A stretch of DNA of 64,000 bases from Endothia cerciana. Lineage: Eukaryota; Ascomycota; Sordariomycetes; Diaporthales; Cryphonectriaceae. Positions 11,939 to 23,490 of this stretch are shown piece by piece (the first letter of the stretch is position 1; each line of letters begins with the position of its first letter). A program made the translations under genes and the position numbers. The stretch is from assembly GCA_026119935.1 (NCBI GenBank), contig JALRMH010000013.1, positions 558,001-622,000 of the forward strand. Reading direction: 5' to 3'. The notes below the pieces were generated by a model. That model did not search any database and was not told where the DNA came from. It worked only from the letters and a program-made list of their open reading frames with translations.

Positions 11939-14900
11939 TCAACGAGCCCATTTCTCAGTCCATCTCGCCAGGAATTTCTGGACATGACCACCTTCAATGA
12001 TCTTCCAAGAATCCCGCATAATGGCAGAATCCCTCTTCAGCATGTCCGTATTAAAGAACACGCCACAATCTTCGCCAGAGGAGTTGTACATGGTTGAAAA
12101 GTAGTCGATCAGCTTGACAGCCGGGTTAGTTTCCTCCTCCTCCGCCGAGTGTCCCCCACCATGTTGTTCATTGCTCTTGTCATACTCCAAGGCTGCTATC
12201 CAATCTTTAAATGGCACGGTCTTAAAATCAAGACCGGCCTTTCGTATCTCATCCAGAAACCATGTCCAGGGGAATGTGGCCGGGCTGACCACATTGTAGA
12301 ACACGGATGGACTTTTCCGATCGATATCATCAGGCTTGGACGATTTCGCCGTAGTCTGTATGATCTCCATGATCGAGATCGCTGCCACATCGACCGGTAA
12401 CCATGAGCAGTCCTAGAAGTGATGACATATTAGTACAGGCGCAAGGCAGATTGAACATTGCTGAAACCGCATGATTGCTCGTGGTACTTTACCTCTTTCA
12501 GTTCAGGCAGCGTGCCGATATGCATCGCTGAGCGAACCATGCTGGGGATGAACTCTTTCTCATTCCATACCCCGTTCTCCGTGTCACCCACGAGCTGCCC
12601 TATGCGAAGCACGTAGCCTCTCGCTCCCGCTTGTGCTGCTGCCAGGACCATGTGCTCTCCGACCAGTTTCGACTGGGCATATCCTGTGTATCCAGCGTGG
12701 TGTAAGTCGGTGATGGCTGCTTCCGCAACATGTTTTGTGGACTCAACAGACGTTTTGCCGGCATGGAGGTTGTGAGCAACAGAGACAGACGAGCAGAAGA
12801 AGCAGCGTCCTCCTTTGGCGAGCGAGAATTGCAGCAGACCCCGTAGGCCTTCCAGGTGCGGCTCAAAGGACTCAAGCGGTATGTTGAAATTGACCGGCCA
12901 AGCAGCATGAACGATGAGACTGACTTCATTTTCCAGCTGCGCAAAAGTGCCTTGGTCAAGACCGAACTGGGTCTTGCTAGGGTCCGCGTTGAGAGCCACG
13001 ACTTTGGTCATGTTCAATTTCCCCGTGTCGATCATCCGATCCTTCATTGTGTCGAGGAGTCTTTGCATTGGGCTGTTTCCACGAACGAAGCAATAGACTT
13101 TACGAATATTCTTATTCTGTATCATTTGGGCCAGTATGTGGGCACCAAGTGAGCCTGATGCTCCGGTGAGAATCTGAAGGGTGCCAATAATAATATGTCA
13201 GCTCGCCTGCCACGCCACGCGTTTCACCTGTTGAAAAGAGGACCAAGAATGAGAAGAACGCCCGAGGGGAGACCTACAACTGTGTCGCCAAAGTTCGAAT
13301 ACTTGGTAATGAGATTCTCCATGAGCTCAATACCGGTTCGTACCTTGACTGACACACCGGTTGCGTCTTCTTGGCTGAGATCTGCTAGATAACGGGCCAG
13401 CTCCCTTGCGTTTCGACGCTCATATACCACGTTACGGTTGAGCTTAGTGCCATGCAGATTCAGGTGTCTTTCAAGCTCCCGCCTGATCTGAAACGCCTTG
13501 AGGCTGTCAACCCCAGCTGCGAAGAAATCAGTATCAAGAGACTCTATCGTGATGCCCATTACCTCTTTATATTTCGATTTGATGAACGTCTTAAGCTCTT
13601 CACGGCTGAGATCCAGCCCTGCGCCGTGCTCTTGGCTTCCACCTTCCAAGCGCTCATAAAGCTGCTGAATCTGTTCCTCGAATTCCTTGTACACTTGTGC
13701 GCGGATGATGCTGCCTTTGTCTGTGCGAGGATATTCGACGTTGGAGGGGAGAACGCAGACCATGTCCCGCGTGATCTGAGAGAACGCCTCTGCGTGCGAA
13801 TCCGCCTCAGAAATGACCGCCCAAACATCATCGATGAATTGTGCGTCGTCCACGACACTGTCCGCTGACAGGGCTCTGAATAGCAGCAATCCTGGGACGG
13901 GTCTGTCAACGCCGAAGACAACGGCCTCGCGGACCATCTCATGCTGGCGAATGCAGCCCTCGATGGGAAGAGGGAGAACTTTCTCGCCGTTAACGAGCGT
14001 GACACGGTCGTCTATCCGTGTGACGTATTTCCATGCGTCTGGAACTGTGGGGTGGGGAATGAAGACGTCCTTTGATCGCCACGATCCAGGTGCGGGCTCG
14101 TCGGAGTTGGATTCTGACAGTCCTGGGTGGCCTTTGAGGTAGACACACTCGAACATCTTCCCATCTCCCCCTCCATGAACGGGGTCCATGTGAAGGTATT
14201 GCCGGATATTAGCATAGAAGCGAATGTAATTCCAGGAGTTGTCTCCAGGCTCGCGCCGCATTGTGTCTCCAGCGAGGCCGGCTTCGGTGCTATAGTATGC
14301 AGATCCGGCGGTCAGTCACCAGGTAGGAGTAAGGGGGCTTGAGCTCTCGCCAACGCGTCCCTCTCACAATCACTGCGAAGGTGGCCTAACTCACGTCCCG
14401 AATACAACTCCCAAGTTGACACCCGCCTTCACCAATCGATCGCCAAGCTCATCCGGCGTGCGGGCTCCCGCGGCCGTGACAATGCAGCACTGTCTCAAAA
14501 GCTCCACGCCTCGCGGTTTCTCCGCCAGCAGGCCTAAAGCGTAAGGCACTGCGTGGATGACTTTCGGCTGCACCGCCTCGATAGAACCAATGAGATTGTC
14601 AGCCGTGAGCGGCAGGCTGGCGTTGAAGAGATTGGCTCGGCACCGCAGATACATGGCCTGCAGCGTGGTAGACACGCCATACATGTGGTACAATGGCAGC
14701 GAGCCGAAGTTGTCCATTCCTGCGCCTTGGACCGCGTGCGTCAGAACATTGCGATGGGTGAGGAAAACCGGCTTTGGGAGGCCTGTTGATCCGGAAGAGT
14801 GCATGATGAGGGCGAGTTGGTCCCGTTTTGCTTCGCGATCAGCTTCGTGGTCTCTTGTGACGCCGTTCGGAGTGTCAACTAGATTATTTGACGTGTGCAG

Positions 14901-15476
14901 CTTTTGTTCGTATTCAGCGCGGGTTGGTATGCAGAGAGTCTTGATGCTCATGCTGCAGGTGTTCCGAACGGCCTGGAGCGTGGAAACGCCGGGCGGGCCA
15001 CCCTGTGGACCATGGATGATGGTGACACATTTGGTCTGCCTCACAAGGTTCACAATCGCTTCCGGCTTGATGCGTAGAGAAAGACACAGGACGGTAAAGC
15101 CCAGGCGACTTAAAGCGAAGAATGTGACGATGAAATCCACATTGGATGGAGCCAAGATGGCCACCACACTCCCCTTCGGCTCCTTTCGCATTGACACTGC
15201 GTCAGTACGAATCGACTACTATTTGGCTGTCCAGATTTGTCTCACCTTCTGGAGGCCTGACTCTAAGAGATGGCGTGCAGCATTCTCAACGAAGCTATCC
15301 ACCTGCTTCCCAGTGAACGACTCATAGTCGCTCACGCTGTTCTCGAATTTTGGATATCCCAAAATGGGTGCTGGCGGCTCGTCCTTGGCACGATGGCGTA
15401 TTATATCGTCGAGTACCCTGAGTTCGCCAAATTCGTCATACAGGCGTTTGATATGACTTTCCGTGAGATGGGCCAT
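11939..15476 (-). CDS. NRPS-like adenylate-forming reductase 1 (A-T-R)
   Basis: Exons 15476-15246, 15182-14395, 14289-13278, 13173-12493 and 12412-11939 join in frame to about 1061 residues, normal for a fungal A-T-R carboxylic acid reductase. The enzyme should adenylate a carboxylic acid, load it on a carrier protein and release it reductively with NADPH. Visible in order: A-domain core HSSGSTGLPKP (~205), substrate-side motif GTTEAGLAGDT (~340), carrier motif GVDSLKAF with phosphopantetheine Ser (~602), thioester reductase with ILTGASGSLGAH (~678) and the SDR-type YAQSK Tyr/Lys pair (~842/846). There is no condensation domain, so no peptide bond is expected. The first intron (63 nt) uses a TACTGAC branch site and an AAAG acceptor; the CAG 14 nt earlier would shift the frame. 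It sits head-to-tail behind reductase 2. The substrate cannot be read with confidence. Confidence 0.88.
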
Positions 15477-15872
15477 TTCGATATAAATCTTCAAGTACTT
15501 CGTGCGCCGAAAGGCAACCGCACGGAAACGAAGACGAAGAGACAAAAGATTGTCATGCTTTCTTGGGCAATGCTCTTGATCAGACTTTCTCAGACCAATA
15601 TCATATGGTCTGATAGCTACAAGGGTGACCAACGCTTCGGACAATACATAGTCTTAGTACTAATGTGTGCATTAGTTTATTGTATTGAGCTGACCCGGAG
15701 TCATTAGGGTTTGTCTCAAATGCGGCATACAAATGGCAACCTCCTGTTACACCCGCTCGAAGGAGACAAACCCCGGAAAGACCAAAAGCACGTGTGGTGT
15801 GACACGCAGGTAGATAGACGCTGTCAGATACTCTTGCAGGCGTGATCAATACTTTGCTGCTGAATGTTTCAG

Positions 15873-15885
15873 CTCCGAAACTCCG
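15873..15885. promoter_or_regulatory. CTCCG-AAA-CTCCG direct repeat upstream of reductase 1
   Basis: The same 13-mer as at 10900, about 400 bp before the reductase 1 start codon. The near-identical distance in both promoters argues for a shared regulator. Confidence 0.5.
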
Positions 15886-16092
15886 CGCCTGAATGCCTGA
15901 TAGGCAACATGTTGCTGAAAGGAGGGGCTTGCTGACGGATGCACGCCAGCCCAAGAGGCATGTCTCGCTCGCAGCACCTGCCAACTCACCTTTTCCTGTC
16001 AAGGTCAGAAAGATTTGAGTGGATATGAATCTGGATTGACTGAATTTTGTGCTTGTGGCTTTGCAACATTCCGCCTTTCCATATAGCAACTA

Positions 16093-16365
16093 CTACCTAG
16101 ATACGGCTGTAGAGACCACCTTTTTCTCCTCGAACTCTTCACGGGAGAACTGCACAGAAGGAGGCTTTCCCAGCCAGATGGCTGTCAAGCGTTCGTAAAG
16201 ATGTTTTGTGTAGATATAGGTGCAAAACGGTTCCTGCGGGCTTGGATTCCCAGACGCAGTAATTCTGATGAATTGTACAAGTTGTTCCTCGTCTGAGTTC
16301 CCACTTTCAAACCTAGGCCAAGTGCTAGTTACATAGATATGCACCACCCATGAACAATAAGTCAT
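16093..16365 (-). CDS. Small ORF of unknown function between the two reductases
   Basis: A 90-codon open frame of fairly normal composition (charged, with aromatic residues; ends in VSTAVSR). It lies between the reductase 1 promoter and the reductase 2 stop codon. I recognise no family and found no extending exon. It could be a relict exon or chance; its 3' end lies about 200 bp from the CTCCG repeat. Confidence 0.2.
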   Translation of the reverse strand: MTYCSWVVHIYVTSTWPRFESGNSDEEQLVQFIRITASGNPSPQEPFCTYIYTKHLYERLTAIWLGKPPSVQFSREEFEEKKVVSTAVSR

Positions 16366-16450
16366 GTAAACATACTGTGAATAAGAATAGTAGTTCTAGC
16401 TTATACATCTACCACCGAAAGTAAGAAAACCAAAGAAGAATCACCAAAAT

Positions 16451-19400
16451 TCAAGGTAAAAGCTTCATCCAGCTAAGTTTGACCCCCCATTGCAGCATCC
16501 AATTTTCCAGCCAATCTTTCTTCACAGGCCCCAGATGTCGAAGTGTCTCACTCGCTCTCTCAGAGTTCGTTGTCGTCAACATCCTTGACTTGGTTCCATT
16601 GCTCGAAAGTCGCTCCTCAGCCATACTCTCGGTGTAGAAATCCAGGAGCCTGATGGCGGGATTGCGCTTGACCATCTCGTCGTCGCTGAGTCCATTTTCA
16701 TTGCTGGTTCTCGTCTGATCTTTTTCGGTGCTATGGCGCAGGGCCTCTACCCATGTCGCGAAAGGTACAGCTTTCATTGGGATGGACTTGGTGTGAAAGG
16801 CTGAGAGCACAGTAGGGCTGATGCCCGTGTCCCAGGACAGCGTGTTGGGGTTGACGACATGGTAGGTCTGCGCGCCCGTGGCTCTGTCGGCCTGCGTGGT
16901 TTCTTGCTCGAGATTCTTTGGAAGTGAGGAAGCCGATACCAGTATTTCCAGCAGAATCTTCGACAGCTTGTCGACAGGAATCCAGTCCACCCGGTTGCGA
17001 GAAGGAAACGTGGCGGGAAAGACGCCCAGATGGGCTGAAGATATGATGATCTGGGAAGACGAAGGCAGGTTAGTTAAATGAACCCCCTTAGCTTCTGTAT
17101 GAATTCAACATACCGATGGAATGTACTCATGGGGATTCCACAAGCCTAGCCTCTGCTCCACTGGACCTGCGACTATGCCCACGCGGCATACTGCACACCT
17201 TAGTCCTGATATTTCTGCCGCTTTGCTCAAAAGACACTCTGCCACAAGCTTGGACTGCCCGTATCCCATGTTTGCCGCCGCTTTGAGATCAAAGACTGGT
17301 GCTTCGGGCGCTGTAGTGCTTCCCATGCTGTTCTCCCAGCGACCCACGGATGAGACGCTTGAGACGAACTGAAGGAACGCCCTGCTATCAGATCTCAACG
17401 CGAAATGAGCAAGGTTACTGACGCCCAGTATATACGGCTCGAAGGTCGGTAGGGTCCAGTTGAAGTTGACCGGCCATTGATTGTCTGGATGATGAAGTCA
17501 ATACGTGTTAGCTTGCCAGATGTCCGACGCTAGGGTCCAAAGCCTCTACTCACGTATGATATGGGTGACAGTTACATGAAGGCGCTGAAAAGCGCTCTCT
17601 TCGAGTCCCAGTCCAGTCTTGGACAGGTCTGCCCTGAAGAATTCCACACGGCCAGGGTCAAGAGTGCTCAACCCCCGTTTCGGTCTGGTCTCAGCGTGTC
17701 TCGAAGCGGCGTTGGAGCTCCTGTCCAGGCAGATGATCTTTGCCACGCGATGATTGTGATACAGCTCTTCCAGGATGTATGACCCCAGAGAGCCAGTGCT
17801 GCCGGTCAGGAGGACTGTCATTTTCTGGGCTTTCACTGATGATCCAGGTGCATGCTGTGTATGCTGTAGCTCGTTGGGCTGCGGAAGCCTCGACACGTAT
17901 TTCTGCAGGAGGACTTCCGTCTGCAGAACGTTACTCTCAGGAGGATCCTCGGCCAAGTCTCCACTCTGATAACCGCTGTCTGTGGCTTCGCCTTCGCGAG
18001 TCGACAGCTGTGTGACTGAGATTTCATGTCTCTTCTGGTTGCCGTCAGGAGATTCCCACATGAAGTCCGTCAACCTTCTTAGAGTGTTGTTCGCATACAC
18101 AACTTTGGGGGAGATCTTGTGGGCATCCCGCTTGAGGCGTTGACTGTCTGAGAAGGTAGTTTCCAAACGAATCTCCCTGGTGATGCGAAGCACCTGCAGA
18201 GAGTCCATTCCCAGTTCGAAGAAAGAGGTATCGTCTTCGAGCTGAGCAATGCCAGAAACATCGGCAATGATTCGCCGAAGCCAAGTCTCCACGTCGTGTC
18301 TGTCACAGAAGCTCACTGCAGGTTGATGAACAAAGTCATGAGAAGCCTGCGCGGCCACCGCCATTTGTTCCCAAACATCATCAGCGGCGGCATACATGGC
18401 TTCAATATCCTTCTCATAAAGGCGGTACGTCTTGTGGCGCTGGATTTTGCCTTGCCCGAGGTAATGCAGTGGTCGTTCAGGGACGGCGAAGATGATGTGA
18501 TACTCGTCAAGCTGCCCGTGAGCGGGTGCATGCTGGTTGGCCTCCGAAATCACGGGAAGAAGTCGTTGAACGAGTTCGTAGCGAGCCTGGACGCTACTTG
18601 GTGGCTCATGAACTAGATCGATGAGCGTGCCCAGCTGGAATTGGCCCTTTCCAACTATCATGGCTCCCCTGACCAGCTCGCTGCTCATGAGAGTAGCTTC
18701 CATCAGAGCAGGCGAGATCTTCTCGCCGTTGCTTAGAACAACAACATCGTCTCTGCGTCCACGGTATTTGTACAGGAAGCTCTTGTCTGGATCGGGATGG
18801 CGAGAATATAGATCCCCCATCGACCACTCCGAGATGCTGGGGAATGTGCTGAAAATTCCCTGTAAGTGCTCGAGTCTGGGAGCATCTTTCACGAGGAACA
18901 GCTCATAGAGGTTTTCGCGTTCCACGAATTGGCGCATTTCGATTCCAGAATGGGTTGGGTGCCAATAGAAATAAGCCCAGTCATCGATTCCCGGCGCAAG
19001 GCGTTGTAGACAAGCTGTCTCGGTAGAGCCCAGGTTGGAGATCACGCGGGTTCTCTCGGAGATGAGGTCTCCAGCCGCTTGGGAAAGAGGAGCTGTAAAT
19101 GCGGCACCAAAGAATTAGTACAATTGATCGGGGTGGCCAGGCATGCTTGACCGTCCAAGGGGGGGCGGGGGGGTGTTGAACAGACTTACCACCACTCGCC
19201 ACGACGTATTTCATCCTATGAAGTCTCTCCAGTGCTTCTGGATCACGAGCCAGCTCTTCATATATCGACGGGGCGCCCATGGTGGCGTCCACTCCGGCAT
19301 GCTCGTGCATCTTGTCTGCATACAAAGCATTGGGAACAACCCGGGGTGCTCCATACACAAGCGTCACGCCCAAGAGGAGGGACCATGTGATGGCGGAGTT

Positions 19401-20278
19401 CAGGCCGCTGGTGTGAAACAAAGGCATTGTGCTAAAAGCTCGCTTCGCCTGTTGGTACACCTCCGTCGTCGGCACATATCCATCGATGGGTGGGATCGTC
19501 CTCCAGGCTTCGTATGTGCTCAGGATTCCCAGCTTCCAAGTGATAGGCTTCGGCAGGCCGGTCGACCCGGTTGTATGTAGCACTAGGCACGGATCCAAGT
19601 GGGCCTCCTGAAAGCTCTTGGTGTATGGGTACATGCGAACACTGGTTTCGTCCAGAAGCTCCGCGAGTTCGGGCACGACGGCTGTTCTCATGTGGCGGTT
19701 GCTGAGTATGTCTTCCACTTGAGTATTGCTCGCGTAGAGGAACACGTGGCAACCTGAGCCTTCCAGAACGTGGAGGTGACTTTCGAGATTGTTGCGAGGT
19801 GAGGTGAATAGCATCTATGGGCAACTATTAGCAGGGGCCTAGCAAGATACGCGCACTTCGTTGGCAGAAGGCCAAGGACAAACCTTGTATCCGGTTTTGA
19901 TAGCTGCGAACATGAATAGCAGATATCTGATATCATCTGACTTAAGTTAGAACATCGTGTTAGTGGGAAGAGAATTCCGTGATGTCACTCAGACAACCTA
20001 CGAGGCCCCATATACCCTATAGTTGGAAAGCCATGGGCCTTGCCCAGCGAGGACTCCAGGTACCAAGCGGTCCTGTTGATGGCGTTGGCGAAAAGCCTTG
20101 CAGAAACGGTCTGAAAACCATCTTGCACATCTTCACCCTTGGCCAAGGCAAAGAGCGGATGCTCAGGGACAGTTTGAGCTAGTTCGTCGGGGATGAGATG
20201 AATGAGTCTGTCTGGTCTCGCAGAGCATGTGCGAAAGACCTCCGGAATATCATCACGCTGAGTGCTAACTTGTGACAT
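16451..20278 (-). CDS. NRPS-like adenylate-forming reductase 2 (A-T-R)
   Basis: Six exons (20278-20002, 19936-19884, 19814-19190, 19092-17554, 17484-17114, 17050-16451) join in frame to 1154 residues. Domain order: A domain with HTTGSTGLPKP (~190) and NLGSTETA (~340), carrier motif ELGMDSLQVL with Ser ~616, a linker of about 80 residues rich in Ser/Glu/Gln (~664-742), then a reductase domain with VLLTGSTGSLGSYIL (~745) and the YGQSK catalytic pair (~906/910). It should activate and reductively release a second carboxylic acid, or act in sequence with reductase 1. It is clearly diverged from reductase 1, so this is not a recent tandem duplication. A start at 20326 would add 16 residues. The intron before 19190 contains a G-rich run. 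It is transcribed away from the methyltransferase across a 1.2-kb shared intergenic region. Confidence 0.88.
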
Positions 20279-20350
20279 GGTCGAGAATTCTCCAATGCCC
20301 TTGACACTAGGTATTGAAATGGTCAAGATCTCTGGAGTTTATTCGAGACC

Positions 20351-20361
20351 GAGTCTTGGAG
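20351..20361. promoter_or_regulatory. Degenerate CTCC-N3-CTC element near the reductase 2 start
   Basis: On the minus strand it reads CTCCAAGACTC, one base different from the element at 21150. It lies about 75 bp upstream of the start codon, closer than the other copies, so it is a weak candidate. Confidence 0.2.
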
Positions 20362-21149
20362 TGGAATCATGACCACGCTCTCTCTCTACGGGGCTCACAT
20401 GATGAAGTATAAGCCTAGCCTACACATCCACATCCTTTGCTCTTTCATGTCCTTAGGTATGAATCATCGCTCCTATTGCTTCTCATTGGACTCTTTCCGG
20501 GGAGTCACCAAGGCACACTTGAATCCTTCGTCTTTGGGAGCTAGACCAAGTTCAGCTCTGGTTTTGGCTTCCTATACATTGACAACACGGTGCCATAGAC
20601 CCTAGCAATTGTAGAGGAGCAGTATGCGAGACGCTAAAGGGAGACAATGTCACAGATTGATTACCCAGTTGGGGTTGTGATCTTACCAAACCGCTATCAT
20701 CAACCTCGGAGCTCTGTTTGGAAATGGCGTAGATACCAACGCACTACTTGCATGTGGTATGCATGTGGGCTGAGTAAGATTCTACTTTCATCAACTCCCA
20801 AGATGCCATATGGGACGGAGTCACGCAGCTCTGCCGTTCCTCACACAGGGGGAACTTTCAGACTTCTTTCGAAACATCTGGACATGCTGACATTTCATGC
20901 ACTCTATCGGCGGTGTGATTAGCATGCATGCGATGGTCCGCAAGGCCTCGTGTAATGTACGGATTCATCGAGGAGCTCTTCCGACTTGCTGGCATGAGTT
21001 GTGTGACATTGATACAGCTCCACAGATATGTTCGCTAAGTTACACGAAATCAATGAAGCTCACCTTCCGCCTTCGACCTGCCAAGTGAATCGTCGGGGCT
21101 GACGGTCAATGCCGCAGATTCCCTCCTGCAGCTAGAGCCCCTTGTCAGG

Positions 21150-21160
21150 CTCCGAGACTC
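21150..21160. promoter_or_regulatory. CTCCGAGACTC element upstream of the methyltransferase
   Basis: A variant of the CTCCG-N3-CTCC element about 340 bp before the methyltransferase start. It is followed five bases later by TCCGGAG, giving a further CGG/CCG pair. Confidence 0.4.
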
Positions 21161-21498
21161 ACAAGTCCGGAGTTGTCATCGACGACCACCTGGGCCGGAA
21201 CCAGAGGGCATCTGGAGTAATGTGGTCTTGGACAGTAATCCGCATGGATTGAACTTTCCGCGGAGGACGACTTTGCTGCCGAATCACTCATGATCTGCAG
21301 AATCATGTTGATAACTTCACATGGGTGCAACAGTGAAGCCCCCTCTAGTCTTGAAGCACTCGACTTCTATAAAGATGTCCGGTTCTCCTGAATTATTTTG
21401 AGCCTCTTCATGATAATCAAGTCAAGTGACAGCCAAATCACAGCCAGCTACAACAACATTCCAAAACATCACCGCCTCGAAGTATTCCAACGTCGAAA

Positions 21499-22350
21499 AT
21501 GTTGACCAGTGTTCTATCGTTCACGGTAAGTCGGAGCAAATCCGCCAAACCCCATCTCCATCACGATTCTGACTTCATCGCTATGAACAGCCTGAGATGG
21601 CGTCAACAGTGACGGAGTACTGTACCGGCGTGTCGACCGATGTCTCCAAGAACATGGACGATCTCTGGGACTGGACGTGCGGCGAGTTCGAGGACGCCGA
21701 CAAGATGTCTTCTCCCCTCCAAGGCGCCACCATGAAGTTCCTGGCGGGCTTTGTCCATCCCAAGCGCGGTACGTGACCTCATTCAGAATCACCTAGAGTC
21801 TCTTTGCTGAACTCAGACATTTCCATGGGATAGTACTCGAGATTGGTTGCTACACTGGATACAGTGCTCTTGCCTGGTACGAGAGTACACAAAAGACTCA
21901 GGCCGAGATCATCACTCTGGAGCTCGATCCTAAGATGATCGCAGCCTCCCGTCGCACCTTCGACAAGTACAAGCTGAACGATCGTGTCACTCTCATCGAG
22001 GGCAACGCGGCTACCTCGCTCCAGTCACTTACTGGAACTTTTGACTTGATCTTTGTCGATGCCAACAAGGAAGGTTACGAGGGCTATGTCAAGACCATTC
22101 TTGACAAGAAGCTGCTCTCTCCCCGTGGCCTGATCATGTGTGACAATGGTATGTGTGAAATTCCGTCCCCAGCGGTCATGTTCCTACATAGACACGACTT
22201 GTTATCTGACGTACCGCGATCTCAGTGTTTGCACGTGGCATGACCATTTCAACCGAGGCCAACCCTGAGTTGCCTGACAAAGTCCGGCCCTACTGGACGG
22301 AAAATGGAAAGGCTCTGAGAAAGTTCAACACTTTCTGCAAGAACGACTAG
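21499..22350 (+). CDS. Class I (caffeoyl-CoA type) SAM-dependent O-methyltransferase
   Basis: Exons 21499-21525, 21591-21768, 21834-22148 and 22226-22350 join to 214 residues. The SAM-binding motif is VLEIGCYTGYSALAW, the acidic ribose contact lies in TLELDPKM, and the divalent-metal motif is FVDANKEGY, as in the small cation-dependent catechol O-methyltransferase family. It is expected to methylate one hydroxyl of a vicinal diol in a small aromatic, in the cytosol. The C-terminus (VFARGMTI...) corresponds to the family's last strand. The first exon encodes only nine residues; translation could instead begin at the ATG at 21597, so the 5' end is less sure. It is divergent from reductase 2 and has a CTCCG element upstream, which supports cluster membership. 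Confidence 0.88.
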
Positions 22351-23490
22351 AATTCTGGTACTGGCATGGGTCAAAGACTCAAAGTTCACTATAAACAAGA
22401 CAGCATAGTGCAATCTAGAATTTCTTAGAATTCCAGACATTATTATATCAACACGAGAACATGTACAAGCGTCGAATACTTCTTCTCTTGTCCACTAGTT
22501 GAGACTATAGGAAGCGTGTTTTGTGTTTGTCTTCATTCAGAAGATGTATACCATGTTTGAACGCATATCGCTTGGAAAATGCTTCCAGTGCAGGGGACTA
22601 GTGGGAGAGCAACTTGGGTTTCCAGCAATATCTAGTGGACAGGCCATTTCTATTACTCAACAGATGATCGCCAAAAAGATCTAGCAGTGCTGTCAGGTTG
22701 CACTATAAGTAGACCTGCCAAGGTGCTGAGCGAGCCTCGGCACTGCTAGATCTTTTGGCGATCATCTTGTAGTGTAGTGGTCTTGGCAGCACAACTCCGA
22801 CATAAAAACTGGCTTAAAAGCTTAAATTAAATATATTCGTAAAATTTTAAGTTAAAGAAAAAAAAAAGGAAAATAGCTAAACGGTGTTGTGTACGGGAAT
22901 TGCTAATATGCCAGTTTATAAGGTATGCAGCTGGCGCCAAGTGCGTGCAGCTGGCAGCCCAGTTGGCACCTCAGCAGACAGGCTCAAGAGCGTGTACCGT
23001 GACAGCTTCCACCAGCTTCAACCAGATACAGAGTCCAAGTCCTTTTGAGCATAAGTCCGAGCATGCAAGGCCCTCGAAGGAGTTGCACTTGCAGGATCAT
23101 GCCACAAGGCACTGAACATCGCCTCCGTTTCTCCTTTGACAGAGATAAGCGATCTGCAGGTCATCAGAGTCGCATCGTGCGTGATGTTTCAGCGCCGGGG
23201 ATGACATGTCCGGCTTACTGCAGATGCCGGCTGACTGCATATGGCAGGGCACGGAGTCCAGATTCACGGCTGCAACAGCGGCAGCGGCAGCGGCGCTTTG
23301 CATCCGACGATGTGCATTCGATTAGGTACAGTAGTGCCTATTGATCCACTATTTCATCTCATCCTTGTCTCTCAGCGTGTTGATGAACCGCCACCAGCAC
23401 AGCCGTTCAGAAGTTCAAATCTAAATGCAGCGGTTGTCTGTACTGCTCAGTCCTTCTTCTCGCTCAAGCCACTCGCGCACACGAATAAGC
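22351..23490. other. Intergenic between methyltransferase and AKR
   Basis: Contains the foldback at 22662-22767 and an AT-rich patch near 22810-22870. A single CGGAGTCC half-site lies near 23251, about 240 bp before the AKR start. No gene is seen. Confidence 0.5.
22662..22767. repeat. Near-perfect inverted repeat (foldback) downstream of the methyltransferase
   Basis: Left arm 22662-22692 and right arm 22738-22767 are reverse complements over about 30 bases, with one bulged A and one mismatch; each arm begins AGATGATCGCC. The 45-base loop holds a smaller hairpin (CAGGT...ACCTG). It looks like a short foldback element or MITE remnant. I see no clear target-site duplication, and no ORF. Confidence 0.8.

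Larger units (their letters stand above)
20279..21498. other. Divergent promoter region of reductase 2 and the methyltransferase
   Basis: No gene is seen. It carries a CTCCGAGACTC element at 21150-21160 and a related GAGTCTTGGAG (reverse CTCCAAGACTC) at 20351-20361, about 75 bp before the reductase 2 start. A CGGAGCTC occurs near 20707. Confidence 0.5.

Noticed and set aside
15216..15245. A 30-nt micro-intron in reductase 1 ending at TAGTAG
   Set aside because: It restores frame but is too short for a fungal intron. A 63-nt intron ending at 15183 also keeps frame, has a good branch site and gives a better domain continuation.
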